This document shows, in pieces, positions 48,213 through 56,762 of a stretch of 64,000 bases of DNA. Position 1 is the stretch's first letter, and each line of letters starts with the position of its first letter. The DNA comes from a virus. The position numbers were made by a program, and so were the translations under genes. The DNA lies in IMG/VR virus record IMGVR_UViG_3300044796_000657, positions 310,001 to 374,000 of that record; one strand, written 5' to 3'. Under the pieces are notes generated by a model. It was not told where the DNA came from. It saw nothing but the letters and a program-made list of their open reading frames with translations, and made no database searches.

Positions 48213-49473
48213 TCGGCATAACGTAATTACTGCTGTCTCTGAAGTTCCATTCAATTCCAATGGCCAAAGTGTAGTTCGAATCCACATTAACAAGGGTATG
48301 GATCTGAACCAAATCGTGGGGCGACTCTTGAGTACTAAACCAAAAAAACAGATAAAAGATTTGAAGGTAGCAGCAATATGCAATTGGGGCGATGCCTGCG
48401 GTATCGCCACTTACAGTAAATTTTTGTTCGATGAAATCAAGAAGAAGGTAGCTGATCTTCATGTATTTTCCGAAATCATACTCGAAGAACTGCCAGAAGA
48501 GGCTAATGTAACACGCTGTTGGAAGCGTGGTCAAAATCCATCAAAGCTTCTGGAGCAACTCAAAAAATACGATCCGGATTTTGTCATTATCCAGCACGAA
48601 TTTGGCATTTTTCCAAAAGCGGGATATTTCTTACAATTGCTTCAAGGACTTGAACAATATCCTTATGTGTTAACTTTGCACTCTGTATATGAACATCTTG
48701 ACAAAGCAGTATGTACTTCGGCTATTAAACACATTGTCGTCCATACCGAAGAAGGCAAAGAGGTTCTTAAGAAGACTGGGAATAATAACGATATTTTTGT
48801 AGTGCCTCACGGATGTGTTAGCATTCCTCCAGCAGAACGCATAGAATTATGGAATATTTTTCAAACCCCCTACGCTATCGTGCAATTCGGATTTGGTTTT
48901 TATTACAAAGGCGTTGATACGATTTTGGAAGCTATTGCTATCCTCAAAAAAACCAACTACGAAAAATACAAAGAACTCTTCTACTGCTATCTTTGCAGCG
49001 AGAATCCCCATGCCAATGCCATCCATACAAACTATTACAACTTTTTGATGGACAAGGTGAAAGAGTTGGATATTTCGGAGAACGTTGCCATTATTCGCAA
49101 GTTCCAAACCGAGCAGACAATTAACCATTACTTACGAACAGCTAAACTCGCAATCTTCCCATATCGTAGCGATCCGAACAATGTTGTTTATGGTGCTTCC
49201 GGTGCCAGTCGTATTGCTATGGCCAATGGTATTCCTGTTATTGTCGGCAAGAACCATCAGTTTGATGATTTGGAAGGTGTTTTGCCAAGAGCCGGTACAC
49301 CACAAGAATTGGCTAATGAAATTGACAAGATTTTCTCTAACGACAAACACCGCAAAGCAGTTATTGATCGTTCGTTAAAGTATATCGAAAATACGACTTG
49401 GAGCAAATGTGCCGATAAGTATTTGGATCTTTACGAAAAAGTATTACCCACCAACATCTTCGCCAAAATTTGA
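48196..49473 (+). CDS. GT4-type glycosyltransferase
   Basis: 425 residues. About 55 N-terminal residues precede the GT-B fold, which starts DLKVAAICNWGDACGIATYSK. Acceptor-side FVIIQHEFGIFP follows, and the nucleotide-sugar half has FGFYYKGVDTILEAIAIL, FPYRSDPNNVVYGASGASRIAMANGIPVIV in place of the canonical EGF...EAMACG[TL]PVI. The acid in the E-x7-E position is altered. GGGAGGGTTGAGTA precedes ATG. Donor unknown. Confidence 0.75.
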   Translation: MYVSFDRHNVITAVSEVPFNSNGQSVVRIHINKGMDLNQIVGRLLSTKPKKQIKDLKVAAICNWGDACGIATYSKFLFDEIKKKVADLHVFSEIILEELPEEANVTRCWKRGQNPSKLLEQLKKYDPDFVIIQHEFGIFPKAGYFLQLLQGLEQYPYVLTLHSVYEHLDKAVCTSAIKHIVVHTEEGKEVLKKTGNNNDIFVVPHGCVSIPPAERIELWNIFQTPYAIVQFGFGFYYKGVDTILEAIAILKKTNYEKYKELFYCYLCSENPHANAIHTNYYNFLMDKVKELDISENVAIIRKFQTEQTINHYLRTAKLAIFPYRSDPNNVVYGASGASRIAMANGIPVIVGKNHQFDDLEGVLPRAGTPQELANEIDKIFSNDKHRKAVIDRSLKYIENTTWSKCADKYLDLYEKVLPTNIFAKI

Positions 49474-49689
49474 TAATAATTCCGTTGGACTATCAAAGTC
49501 CGGTATGATGAATTGAGTGCTCTCAACAGGGTCAATCTTCTTGAGAGCTATCGGACTATGCGGTGTTGCTCCGATGCTCAATGAACCATCTTGATTCAAA
49601 GTGATCGTTAAATTCAAGTTAACCGTTATTTCGCCTTGAACGGTTTGAACTCTCTCAGTGATAATTTGTGATTTGATGACCTGAACCAT
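49444..49689 (-). CDS. Hypothetical small protein
   Basis: 81 residues. Beta-rich (KSQIITERVQTVQGEITVNLN), then SIGATPHSPIALKKIDPVESTQFIIPDFDSPTELLSNFGED. A GTAAATA box lies 6 nt before ATG in the end of the upstream gene, and there is no Shine-Dalgarno. Overlaps the convergent GT4 gene by 30 nt. Function unknown. Confidence 0.48.
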   Translation of the reverse strand: MVQVIKSQIITERVQTVQGEITVNLNLTITLNQDGSLSIGATPHSPIALKKIDPVESTQFIIPDFDSPTELLSNFGEDVGG

Positions 49690-49698
49690 ACACCGTAT

Positions 49699-50658
49699 TT
49701 ACTTAGCAGTAGGCCATTTTACCATTATATCATCAAGCGATTGAAGAATTTCCTTCGCTGTCAATTCTGTAATACAAGGTTTTGATATTTGAGTATGATG
49801 ACATTTGTGACATTCACCCCAATTATAACACGGCCCACAATCCCATCCTTCATCACGATGTTTCTGAATTAAGTTCCACTTCTCATAATACTTGCCATAT
49901 ACCTTACCATCGGCCCATGAGAAAATTCCGACCATTGGAATTCCTAGACCACCAGCAATATGAAATGCGGCGCTGTCTACACTTATGACATAATCAGCAG
50001 CTCCGACCAATGCCATGAATTGTTTGTTATTTTTGCCGTGTAGCACTTTTCCATCAAAACCGGGAATGGCCCTTGAGTGAATTCCATAGTAGCTTAATCC
50101 CCGCTCTTGTAAACCTTTGCAGACTTGATCAATTTGCTCAACAGTTAAGTTTTTGCTGGAAATGGCCGATATGGGAGCGAAGCAAACTTTGGCACCTTGC
50201 GTTAGTTCTTTTGCTTCGGCTAACTCAGGTTCGCTAATTTTCATATGCATATTATGCCGAGTTAATTCTAATCCGCACCAATTGGCCCAAATATCGCTTC
50301 GGTGTGGTGCGGAATACGGAGAGGCTATGGCTTCAATTCTACCGCATATAGTTGTTGTGTCGTAATGAATAATCAATTTACTCATGTCGTAGTTGTTAAA
50401 GTCAACGACTTCGTCTACGAATGGATGTCCTTCAATTAGGGACATAAATTGTGGTGGACAACCGAATATAACTTTGATGTCTGGATTCAATAATTTGAAA
50501 TCTTCAAAAATCATCCTATGCATGAGGATGTCACCAATGCCACCGGTTCCTCGCATAATGAATACGGTTTGTCGTCTATCATAATAATCTCTAAGAGACC
50601 ATCGTTTCTTCATTGGGGGAATTCGATGGAGTCCAGAAGCAAGTCGTAATGTTTTCAT
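49699..50658 (-). CDS. GT9-like (heptosyltransferase-type) glycosyltransferase
   Basis: 319 residues. IMRGTGGIGDILMHRMIFEDF replaces the usual hRxxxIGDhhhhxP of GT9. PDIKVIFGCPPQFMSLIEGHP matches the strand-helix after it. The C-terminal half has VISVDSAAFHIAGGLGIPMVGIF, the SxDSGxxHhAxxxxxPxhxhF motif. A zinc-like cluster CGPCYNWGECHKCHHTQISKPC near the end resembles the Cys motif found in some GT9 proteins (GT9 Cx2C). Likely transfers heptose or a related sugar; hldE and hldD-like genes are in the same window. Confidence 0.72.
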   Translation of the reverse strand: MKTLRLASGLHRIPPMKKRWSLRDYYDRRQTVFIMRGTGGIGDILMHRMIFEDFKLLNPDIKVIFGCPPQFMSLIEGHPFVDEVVDFNNYDMSKLIIHYDTTTICGRIEAIASPYSAPHRSDIWANWCGLELTRHNMHMKISEPELAEAKELTQGAKVCFAPISAISSKNLTVEQIDQVCKGLQERGLSYYGIHSRAIPGFDGKVLHGKNNKQFMALVGAADYVISVDSAAFHIAGGLGIPMVGIFSWADGKVYGKYYEKWNLIQKHRDEGWDCGPCYNWGECHKCHHTQISKPCITELTAKEILQSLDDIMVKWPTAK

Positions 50659-50672
50659 ACTAATCTAATTGA

Positions 50673-51302
50673 ATGTCGTACACGAATTACTTAAAAATAA
50701 AAGATAAGGTCTGTATTTGTTCTGAAGGCCACAACCCGGAATACCTTATACAGCTTCGAATATTATTGCCAACCCTAACCAAAGAGTTTCCGGAAATTGA
50801 TTTTACATTTGCCTGCCGAGCAGAAAATGTTCATTATATTCGTGGGGCTATTCCTATGGAAATTTACAATCAAACTAAAGGGGACTACGCATTCTCATAC
50901 GAAATCATTTATGATGCTCACTTCAAAGAGCATCCAATAGTCAGTATGTTAAACAATTCTAATATCACTCCAATTAAGATTAAGTCTTCTAGCCCCCGTG
51001 GACATATCGCCTACATATCAGCGATAGGCGACTTTCCTAATTCTAATTTGACAGATCAACAAATCAAAAAAGCATGTTCTTTTGCTGCGAATAAAGGATT
51101 CAAAACCAAAATCATTCAAGACAAATTAACTTTGAATGAAATTCAGAGGATGGTCATAGGGGCTGCGTTCGTTATCGGAACATCAAATGAGTTATTCTAT
51201 GAGGCTGTAGCAGCAGAAGCTCCAACTGCCTTGATTCCAACAGGCCCACAAGCCGAAGACATTTACCGAATGCTCGTACAATCGCCAAATGTTTTACCAT
51301 AA
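50673..51302 (+). CDS. GT9-like fold protein, reduced
   Basis: 209 residues. VCICSEGHNPEYLIQLRILLPTLTKEFPEIDFTFACRA resembles the N-terminal half of GT9, and QRMVIGAAFVIGTSNELFYEAVAAEAPTALIPTGPQ the C-terminal sugar-binding motif with the Asp-Ser-Gly replaced by GTSNE. Shorter than full heptosyltransferases. It may be a degenerate glycosyltransferase. Divergent from the 49699-50658 gene with a 14-nt gap. Confidence 0.5.
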   Translation: MSYTNYLKIKDKVCICSEGHNPEYLIQLRILLPTLTKEFPEIDFTFACRAENVHYIRGAIPMEIYNQTKGDYAFSYEIIYDAHFKEHPIVSMLNNSNITPIKIKSSSPRGHIAYISAIGDFPNSNLTDQQIKKACSFAANKGFKTKIIQDKLTLNEIQRMVIGAAFVIGTSNELFYEAVAAEAPTALIPTGPQAEDIYRMLVQSPNVLP

Positions 51303-51327
51303 AGAAAAAAATGATGGTAAATGAGCC

Positions 51328-51334
51328 TAAATAA
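51328..51334 (+). promoter_or_regulatory. CTAAATA late-type promoter with ordinary leader
   Basis: CTAAATA 38 nt before ATG 51373, leaving a leader of about 30 nt with AAGGAG. It shows the same box used as a promoter ahead of a conventional ribosome site. Confidence 0.45.
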
Positions 51335-51372
51335 AAGTGAGCTTATAACTTTTACATCCAAGGAGAGAACTC

Positions 51373-51954
51373 ATGAGTGTTTTCCGTGTTAATTTAGATC
51401 AAGGTGTTGGCCGTACGGCTGGTGGTTATCTTGATCCTTCGAAATCTGGTGGCTACAGCATTCAGCGTACTATTTACGCCCCTGGCCCAAACAAAATCAA
51501 TCGCAAACTCGTTGACGGCAGCACCTTTACTGACGTAAACTACTGGAAGCGTTTTTCAAGTTCAGTTCTTGCTCCTGAGCAAGCCTTCATTGAAGTTGTT
51601 ACCGATGACGGTAGCGTTTGGAGCGATTACAGCGCCGACAACAGCTTCCCTCGTTCATATCACGTAATCATTGCCGACAACTCAGCTTATGCTGCTAACG
51701 TTGTTGACATTTTGGGCGACAATGGCTCAGCAGCCGTGTTCACCCAAATCACCGTAACCGCTTCTGGCTCAGCCCCAACATTCCGCTTCAACGGTTTGTC
51801 AACGGCTACTTTGACAATCGCTGGTGGTGTTACCCAAGTGTTTGATAAGGGCGACCTTGTCATCAGCAAGATTGAAATCAACAACACTCAATCTTCACAC
51901 GCAGCCGCAACTGCCGACATCTTTGTTTCAATCAAATCTGTCGCCAATAGCTAA
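51373..51954 (+). CDS. Probable abundant virion structural protein
   Basis: 193 residues, SD AAGGAGAGAACTC. Starts MSVFRVNLDQGVGRTAGGYLD; beta-rich and Ser/Ala/Thr/Val-rich (VTASGSAPTFRFNGLSTATL) with no Cys. SRSYHVIIADNSAYAANVVD-type repeats of strand and turn suggest a jelly roll or decoration protein. Strong ribosome site, late-type box upstream and a strong terminator downstream fit high late expression. Codons are C-ended more often than neighbours', consistent with strong translation. Identity (decoration, tube or fibre tip) unknown. Confidence 0.6.
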   Translation: MSVFRVNLDQGVGRTAGGYLDPSKSGGYSIQRTIYAPGPNKINRKLVDGSTFTDVNYWKRFSSSVLAPEQAFIEVVTDDGSVWSDYSADNSFPRSYHVIIADNSAYAANVVDILGDNGSAAVFTQITVTASGSAPTFRFNGLSTATLTIAGGVTQVFDKGDLVISKIEINNTQSSHAAATADIFVSIKSVANS

Positions 51955-51965
51955 CTTGCCAAAAA

Positions 51966-51998
51966 TAAAAAAAAGCCCCGCAAAGCGGGGCTTTTTTT
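51966..51998 (+). terminator. Rho-independent terminator
   Basis: GCCCCGC-AAA-GCGGGGC hairpin followed by seven T's; A-rich on the 5' side. Ends 10 nt before the next CTAAATA box. Confidence 0.92.
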
Positions 51999-52007
51999 AT
52001 TTAACGT

Positions 52008-52014
52008 CTAAATA
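52008..52014 (+). promoter_or_regulatory. T4-late-like CTAAATA box, 4 nt before ATG
   Basis: CTAAATA then AAAC and ATG at 52019, directly after a strong terminator. No Shine-Dalgarno. Confidence 0.6.
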
Positions 52015-52018
52015 AAAC

Positions 52019-52270
52019 ATGCTAGGATTCAAATTGTGGATAGAAGCGAAAGCCGCTCCTCTGATTATCAGTAGACGCAATGAATATGACGATTTTCCGT
52101 ACATCGTTGTTGCGTTCCCTAGCGGTGCCCGTTGGAAATATATTTTCCCTAATCAGCACACGATGGAAGAATATTTGTATCGATACAGTCGGAACGTTGG
52201 CAGATTAGTTTCCAAGATTAAAGACGACGATACTGTTAAACAAGAGCAATTACCTCTTCCACAGAGTTAA
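52019..52270 (+). CDS. Small protein with FKLWIEA N-terminal tag
   Basis: 83 residues: MLGFKLWIEAKAAPLIISRR, the cleanest example of the recurrent F-K-x-W-I-E-A tag. A short basic body follows (GARWKYIFPNQHTMEEYLYRYSRNVGRL). Only the CTAAATA box and 4 nt precede the start. Its 3' end overlaps the convergent sulfotransferase gene by 21 nt. Candidate internal head protein; function unknown. Confidence 0.6.
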   Translation: MLGFKLWIEAKAAPLIISRRNEYDDFPYIVVAFPSGARWKYIFPNQHTMEEYLYRYSRNVGRLVSKIKDDDTVKQEQLPLPQS

Positions 52271-52963
52271 GTCTTTGCCTGTGATCTTTTCTAATTCTTC
52301 GGTATGCGGCAGATAATAATCAAGCCACTTCTTTCTTTGTTCAGGCGTTGGCTTTTGGGCGTTAAATTTCTTATCATGTTCGTGATAACTGAACTTGAAC
52401 CAGTCTTTATAGCTATCTGGCACAAAAGACTCATCTACACCTAAAAACTTCCAAACTTCTTTCAGCACTTTTACGGGTTGTGATTCAATATCATCGTACC
52501 AAACAATGTGAATTTGCTCTTTTGGAAATAGTGCGTACCACTGCTTCAACCAACGTGAGTATATGCTTCTCTCTCTTACCCGCCAGAATTCAAAAGAATC
52601 CATGAAGGTTTTGTTTTTATCAAATCTTCCAGCATTTGTGGCGTGTTTCCAATTAGAAAAAGCACGTTCTAATGGGTGTCTGAATGAAACTATTAACTTA
52701 GATTGCGGTGAATACTCTTTGATCAGGTGCATGGCTTCGTAGTGATGAAAATAATCCGGTGTAAACTCACCGGTTTTTTGTTCATCTGTTGCCCGACCCA
52801 ATTGTTTCATATACACAGACATTGATCGTTTAACGGCATTGTTAAAGAAATGCATTTCTTTGACTTTGGGGGAATAGAGTTGCGGATGGCTCTTCATTTC
52901 ACGCCATAGCCAACTCGTACCGCATTTGACGCAGCCGATACCAATCCAGTCTGGTAATCTCAT
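52250..52963 (-). CDS. Sulfotransferase (PAPS-dependent)
   Basis: 237 residues from ATG 52963, with AGGTGAG upstream. The 5'-phosphosulfate loop is IGIGCVKCGTSWLWREMKSHP and the 3'-phosphate motif is VSFRHPLERAFSNWKH, the two PAPS-binding elements of carbohydrate sulfotransferases such as heparan sulfate enzymes. PEQRKKWLDYYLPHTEELEKITGKDL near the C-terminus is typical of the same group. It would transfer sulfate to sugar hydroxyls or amines. In the glycan cluster, and opposed by the sulfatase at 8303 elsewhere in the window. Confidence 0.85.
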   Translation of the reverse strand: MRLPDWIGIGCVKCGTSWLWREMKSHPQLYSPKVKEMHFFNNAVKRSMSVYMKQLGRATDEQKTGEFTPDYFHHYEAMHLIKEYSPQSKLIVSFRHPLERAFSNWKHATNAGRFDKNKTFMDSFEFWRVRERSIYSRWLKQWYALFPKEQIHIVWYDDIESQPVKVLKEVWKFLGVDESFVPDSYKDWFKFSYHEHDKKFNAQKPTPEQRKKWLDYYLPHTEELEKITGKDLTLWKR

Positions 52964-52979
52964 AAAAGTTCTCACCTGT

Positions 52980-52986
52980 TTAAATA
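52980..52986 (+). promoter_or_regulatory. TTAAATA box, 4 nt before ATG
   Basis: TTAAATA then CAGT and ATG at 52991; no Shine-Dalgarno. It lies in the 27-bp gap to the divergent sulfotransferase start. Confidence 0.5.
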
Positions 52987-52990
52987 CAGT

Positions 52991-54844
52991 ATGAAAATAA
53001 TGTTTTTGTCAGATCGCAAAGACGATTTACTGGAAACTCTATATGAATATTTTTCCAAGATGTATCCGTGCGAATATGGCATGAATACCACCGAAGCAGA
53101 TTTATTCGTCGCAAATTGCATAACTAATTTTCCGAATAAGACGATTTACTATGCGACTGATCCAAGTGATTATTTGTCCGACATCAGTACTCGGCGATTC
53201 AAAATAGGGTTTTTTCAAAAAACTAGGAGCATATTATGCCCATCTTTGTATCTCGCACAAACTTTTTATCGCAGGTTCAAAATACCTTGTGAAATACAAT
53301 ATCCACATTATTTGACAAAAGAAACATCACCTCAAAACATAATTTGTCATCCCAAGTTCGCATCTCAACACTCTATTGATGTTAATGAATTGTCACATGA
53401 AAACTTAAAATTGTTAGATGGCAACTTATCTCATGCTAAATTATATATTTCAAATGATGGGCCAATTGATGGTTCCCTTATAGAAGCATCGGCAAGAGGG
53501 GTTCCGGTTATTGCTCCGAATGATGTTTGGGTGCAAGAATTTTTAATTAACGGCGATCAGACTTTTCGATGGGGAACAACAGAGTGGATCGCAGCCACTA
53601 AAAAATGCTTGCGTAATATTGGAAGCAAAGTGCCGAGTGGTAAATATTCAAACATGTCTACATTACATGACAAAATTCAAAAGGCATTAGAAAAGAAGCC
53701 TACCGTTCTGCTTGATTTTCAACCAAAACCAGTCAAGCCCCCGCAAGTTTTTGGCAGACGACCAAATCGCACTACGAGAGTAGAACCACGTCGACCAATT
53801 ATGTTGCCTGAAATATCAGACAGAACAATTTACATCAGCGGCAGTTGTATCGGCATATCGGGATACGACAATTTGGTTTATGAAACAATTCGTGGGTTCA
53901 AATCTATTGGTGCTGACGTTCGCATCAATGCCAACAATCAAATTAATTATAATGTTTGTCCGGTATGGTTTCAAGATATTCACGCAGCCAAACCGGCCAA
54001 TGCGTGGGAAATTATCATTACCCCACCGTGTAATTTGAATTTTATCACACCGGGAAAGCGATCTGTTGTTTTGACAATGTGGGAAACGGATTATCTGGAA
54101 CCCGAATGGGTGAAGATGTTGAATAATGCCCATATGGTATGTGTACCGAGTCAGTGGGCTGTTGAGTGCTTCAAGAAGTGTGGTGTCACGGTTCCTATTG
54201 CTTGTGTTCCTCTCGGATATGATCCACTCATATTCAATCCTTTGGGTGAATTTCCAAAATTGTGTACCTTTGGTACAGCGGCAGCACTGACCGCTGGCGG
54301 TTTGCGTAAAAACACAAGATATATCATAGACTTATTCCGCAAAGCATTTCCTGAAGAAGCAGACGTAAGACTTAAAGTTAAAGTAAGTCCAGCTTGCCCA
54401 TTGCCGGAATTTCAGGATTCAAGAGTTGAAATCATTCGGGAGATGTTGCCCCCTGCTAAATTGGCTGATTGGTATCGATCCATTACTGCTTTTGTTAACG
54501 CTTCGTACGCTGAAGGGTTTGGACTACACCTAATAGAGTCAATGGCATGTGGTCGGCCATTGATTTCCACATACTATAGTGCCGTAACTGAATATTTTGA
54601 TGATAGTGTTGGTTGGACGGTAGATCATGAAATTATCAAAGCGGCGGGTGGTGCTTACTCTGGACATTGGGGAAAGCCGATAGAACAATCTATCATCAAC
54701 AACATGAGACAGGTTTATAGCGATAAAGAAGCGGTTAAAAATAAAGGTGAGGCGGCTTATCTGAAATCACGGGATTTCACTTGGAAGAAATTCGGTCATA
54801 AGTTAATAGAGGCTATTGGGAAAAATGGAGTGGTGAATTTATGA
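52991..54844 (+). CDS. Fused GT-B glycosyltransferase (two GT halves)
   Basis: 617 residues. The first about 240 residues resemble the nucleotide-sugar half of a GT-B enzyme (NDGPIDGSLIEASARGVPVIAPNDVWVQEF). After a basic Pro-rich linker (about 245-275), a full GT4-like domain follows: ISGYDNLVYETIRGF, VVLTMWETDYLEPEWV, VPLGYDP, YAEGFGLHLIESMACGRPLIS with the E-x7-E pair. Fusion of an incomplete and a complete GT-B module is uncommon. The only start signal is the TTAAATA box with 4-nt spacing. Overlaps the next GT4 gene by ATGA. Confidence 0.78.
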   Translation: MKIMFLSDRKDDLLETLYEYFSKMYPCEYGMNTTEADLFVANCITNFPNKTIYYATDPSDYLSDISTRRFKIGFFQKTRSILCPSLYLAQTFYRRFKIPCEIQYPHYLTKETSPQNIICHPKFASQHSIDVNELSHENLKLLDGNLSHAKLYISNDGPIDGSLIEASARGVPVIAPNDVWVQEFLINGDQTFRWGTTEWIAATKKCLRNIGSKVPSGKYSNMSTLHDKIQKALEKKPTVLLDFQPKPVKPPQVFGRRPNRTTRVEPRRPIMLPEISDRTIYISGSCIGISGYDNLVYETIRGFKSIGADVRINANNQINYNVCPVWFQDIHAAKPANAWEIIITPPCNLNFITPGKRSVVLTMWETDYLEPEWVKMLNNAHMVCVPSQWAVECFKKCGVTVPIACVPLGYDPLIFNPLGEFPKLCTFGTAAALTAGGLRKNTRYIIDLFRKAFPEEADVRLKVKVSPACPLPEFQDSRVEIIREMLPPAKLADWYRSITAFVNASYAEGFGLHLIESMACGRPLISTYYSAVTEYFDDSVGWTVDHEIIKAAGGAYSGHWGKPIEQSIINNMRQVYSDKEAVKNKGEAAYLKSRDFTWKKFGHKLIEAIGKNGVVNL

Positions 54845-55866
54845 TTGTTGGAATCTCAACACCGACATTAGTAGGGGGCGATGCCGTCGGTAATGATGTT
54901 ATGGGGATGTACTATGCATTATTATATCATGGTCACAAAGTGAGACTGTTTGCCAACCATTATGACGTTAATGCCACAGTAGAACCATTGACAAGGCTTG
55001 ATAACAACATGGATGTTTTGATCTATCATCATTCCATCAATTGCCCATTGGGTATTCAGGCACTCCAAAAAGGTAAATATCAGAAAGTTATTAAGTACCA
55101 CAATATTACGCCACCTGAATTTTTCATTGGTGATGAAAAAACTAAAAAGGAGTGCGAACTTGGACTAGAGCAGAACCACGAAATCGTTAAACATAACGTA
55201 TGGTCTGACTCTCATTACAACGCCAGCCAGTTGAAGGCTATCAAACCCGATTTAGAATATTCGGTAATTCCCCCATTTACACAAGCCGAAGATTTAGGGG
55301 CAGTAGAAGCAAATTTTCAAGCAGCAATACCATATGACGATTGGTTGACAAACATCATTATGGTTGGACGAGTTGCCGCCAACAAAGATGTTATGATGGG
55401 GATAAGAGCTTTTGAAGAGTATTTAAAAATCAATCGCTTTGCTCGCCTCATCATCATTGGCGATAAAAGTACCGATTATGCCAATAGTGTCATTGATTAT
55501 GCCAAAAAGTTTGGCGATAAAGTTGTTATGACTGGTCGGGTTACACTTTCAACATTGAAAGCGTTCTATTTGATAGCAGATGCTTTATTGATTACAAGTC
55601 TCCATGAGGGTTTTTGTGTACCGCTCATTGAAGCAATGTCTCTGAATGTTCCGGTGGTAGTTAATGATAAGTGTGCTTTGCCTGAAACTGCCGGTGATGC
55701 TGCCATTGTCATAAAAGGCAATGATCCCAAATCTTTTGCAGATGGATTACATCAAACGATTGATAGTATCACATATGTCAAAGCCGGAAAAGATCATTAC
55801 CGAGAAAAATTTCATCGCTCTGCCGTAGCTAAAACTTTTATCACGGCTTTTGAAGCAGTTCGGTAA
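54841..55866 (+). CDS. GT4-type glycosyltransferase
   Basis: 341 residues, GGAGTGGTGAATTT before ATG. PTLVGGDAVGNDVMGMYYAL, LIYHHSINCPLGIQAL, VIPPFTQAEDLG, NIIMVGRVAANKDVMMGIRAF, DALLITSLHEGFCVPLIEAMSLNVPVVVN give the complete GT4 signature with E-x7-E. Cytosolic, acts on a lipid- or sugar-linked acceptor. Convergent with the GT9-like gene by 26 nt. Confidence 0.85.
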   Translation: MIVGISTPTLVGGDAVGNDVMGMYYALLYHGHKVRLFANHYDVNATVEPLTRLDNNMDVLIYHHSINCPLGIQALQKGKYQKVIKYHNITPPEFFIGDEKTKKECELGLEQNHEIVKHNVWSDSHYNASQLKAIKPDLEYSVIPPFTQAEDLGAVEANFQAAIPYDDWLTNIIMVGRVAANKDVMMGIRAFEEYLKINRFARLIIIGDKSTDYANSVIDYAKKFGDKVVMTGRVTLSTLKAFYLIADALLITSLHEGFCVPLIEAMSLNVPVVVNDKCALPETAGDAAIVIKGNDPKSFADGLHQTIDSITYVKAGKDHYREKFHRSAVAKTFITAFEAVR

Positions 55867-56746
55867 TACTTTCAGCTAATGCTAGTTTGAGATTCGTGTA
55901 ATAAATGTGTCTGTATTTCTTCTCAAAGTAATTAGTGGCTCTTTCAGGTTTGAAGCCTTTGATTTTATTTTTGAGTGGAACCAAATGCATGACATTGTCA
56001 CAAATGTCAAAAAAGTTAATGGGGTGGTGTTTGTGCCATACGCCGATACTAGGTGTGGTTGTTGTTCCGGCAACGTGTAACGGGCCAGAATCTATGCCAA
56101 CGTAAAGTTTGGCCCTACCAATCAATGCTGCCAATGTACCAGCACTTGAATTTTTAACGCCCCCCCAAATTGGATTTTTGGCGTCGGGATTGAATATGGT
56201 TTTGTTGTCTGGAAGTGGTGACTCTTTTTTCCAATCTAAGATCACTGGTGTACAATTCATTCCTTTGACACACTTACAGATAAACCTTGCGTCGGCATGT
56301 GTGAGGCTCTTGGCTGTTTTGAGTGTCTTAGCCAAATAGTGAATTAGTACAAATGGTTTATCTGGCAGAGTTTTGATGAAATCGTCAGCTAATTGATGCT
56401 CATGAGGCTGGATTGTAATATCGTAGCCTTCATAGAGCTTTTCAATTGGCTTAACTTTTAATACGTGCTTCAAAAATTGCGTAGGCTTAGTGGAAGGTAA
56501 ATTACTGCAACAACTCTTTGGAATTGGCCAAAGAATATCTAAAATTTCGTCATAAGAACGACTTTCATATTGATCAATTTTTCTACGAAAGATGTTTCCG
56601 ACTTTGCCTAGAAAGTAAGATTCCTTTCCGGAGCCGACTTCAATATCCAGATTCCAATGAGGAAAGTAATGTGCAATATGCCGCATCACAATTGAAAATT
56701 GGGCATTGTCGCCCAAACCGTGCCTCATCTTAAACAAAACTCGCAT
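55841..56746 (-). CDS. GT9-family glycosyltransferase (heptosyltransferase-like)
   Basis: 301 residues. VLFKMRHGLGDNAQFSIVMRH is the N-terminal GLGD motif. PFVLIHYLAKTLKTAKSLTHADARFI and KLYVGIDSGPLHVAGTTTTPSIGVWHKHHP are the C-terminal ADP-heptose binding elements (DSGPxHhA). Second, better-conserved GT9 gene in the cluster. It may use the ADP-heptose that HldE and the HldD-like enzyme provide. Confidence 0.82.
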   Translation of the reverse strand: MRVLFKMRHGLGDNAQFSIVMRHIAHYFPHWNLDIEVGSGKESYFLGKVGNIFRRKIDQYESRSYDEILDILWPIPKSCCSNLPSTKPTQFLKHVLKVKPIEKLYEGYDITIQPHEHQLADDFIKTLPDKPFVLIHYLAKTLKTAKSLTHADARFICKCVKGMNCTPVILDWKKESPLPDNKTIFNPDAKNPIWGGVKNSSAGTLAALIGRAKLYVGIDSGPLHVAGTTTTPSIGVWHKHHPINFFDICDNVMHLVPLKNKIKGFKPERATNYFEKKYRHIYYTNLKLALAESITELLQKP

Positions 56747-56762
56747 ACTCTATGAAAGTAAG

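Noticed and set aside
12384-51998. Terminator hairpins as repeats
   Set aside because: They share a shape (GC stem, T-tract) but not sequence beyond what independent terminators show.
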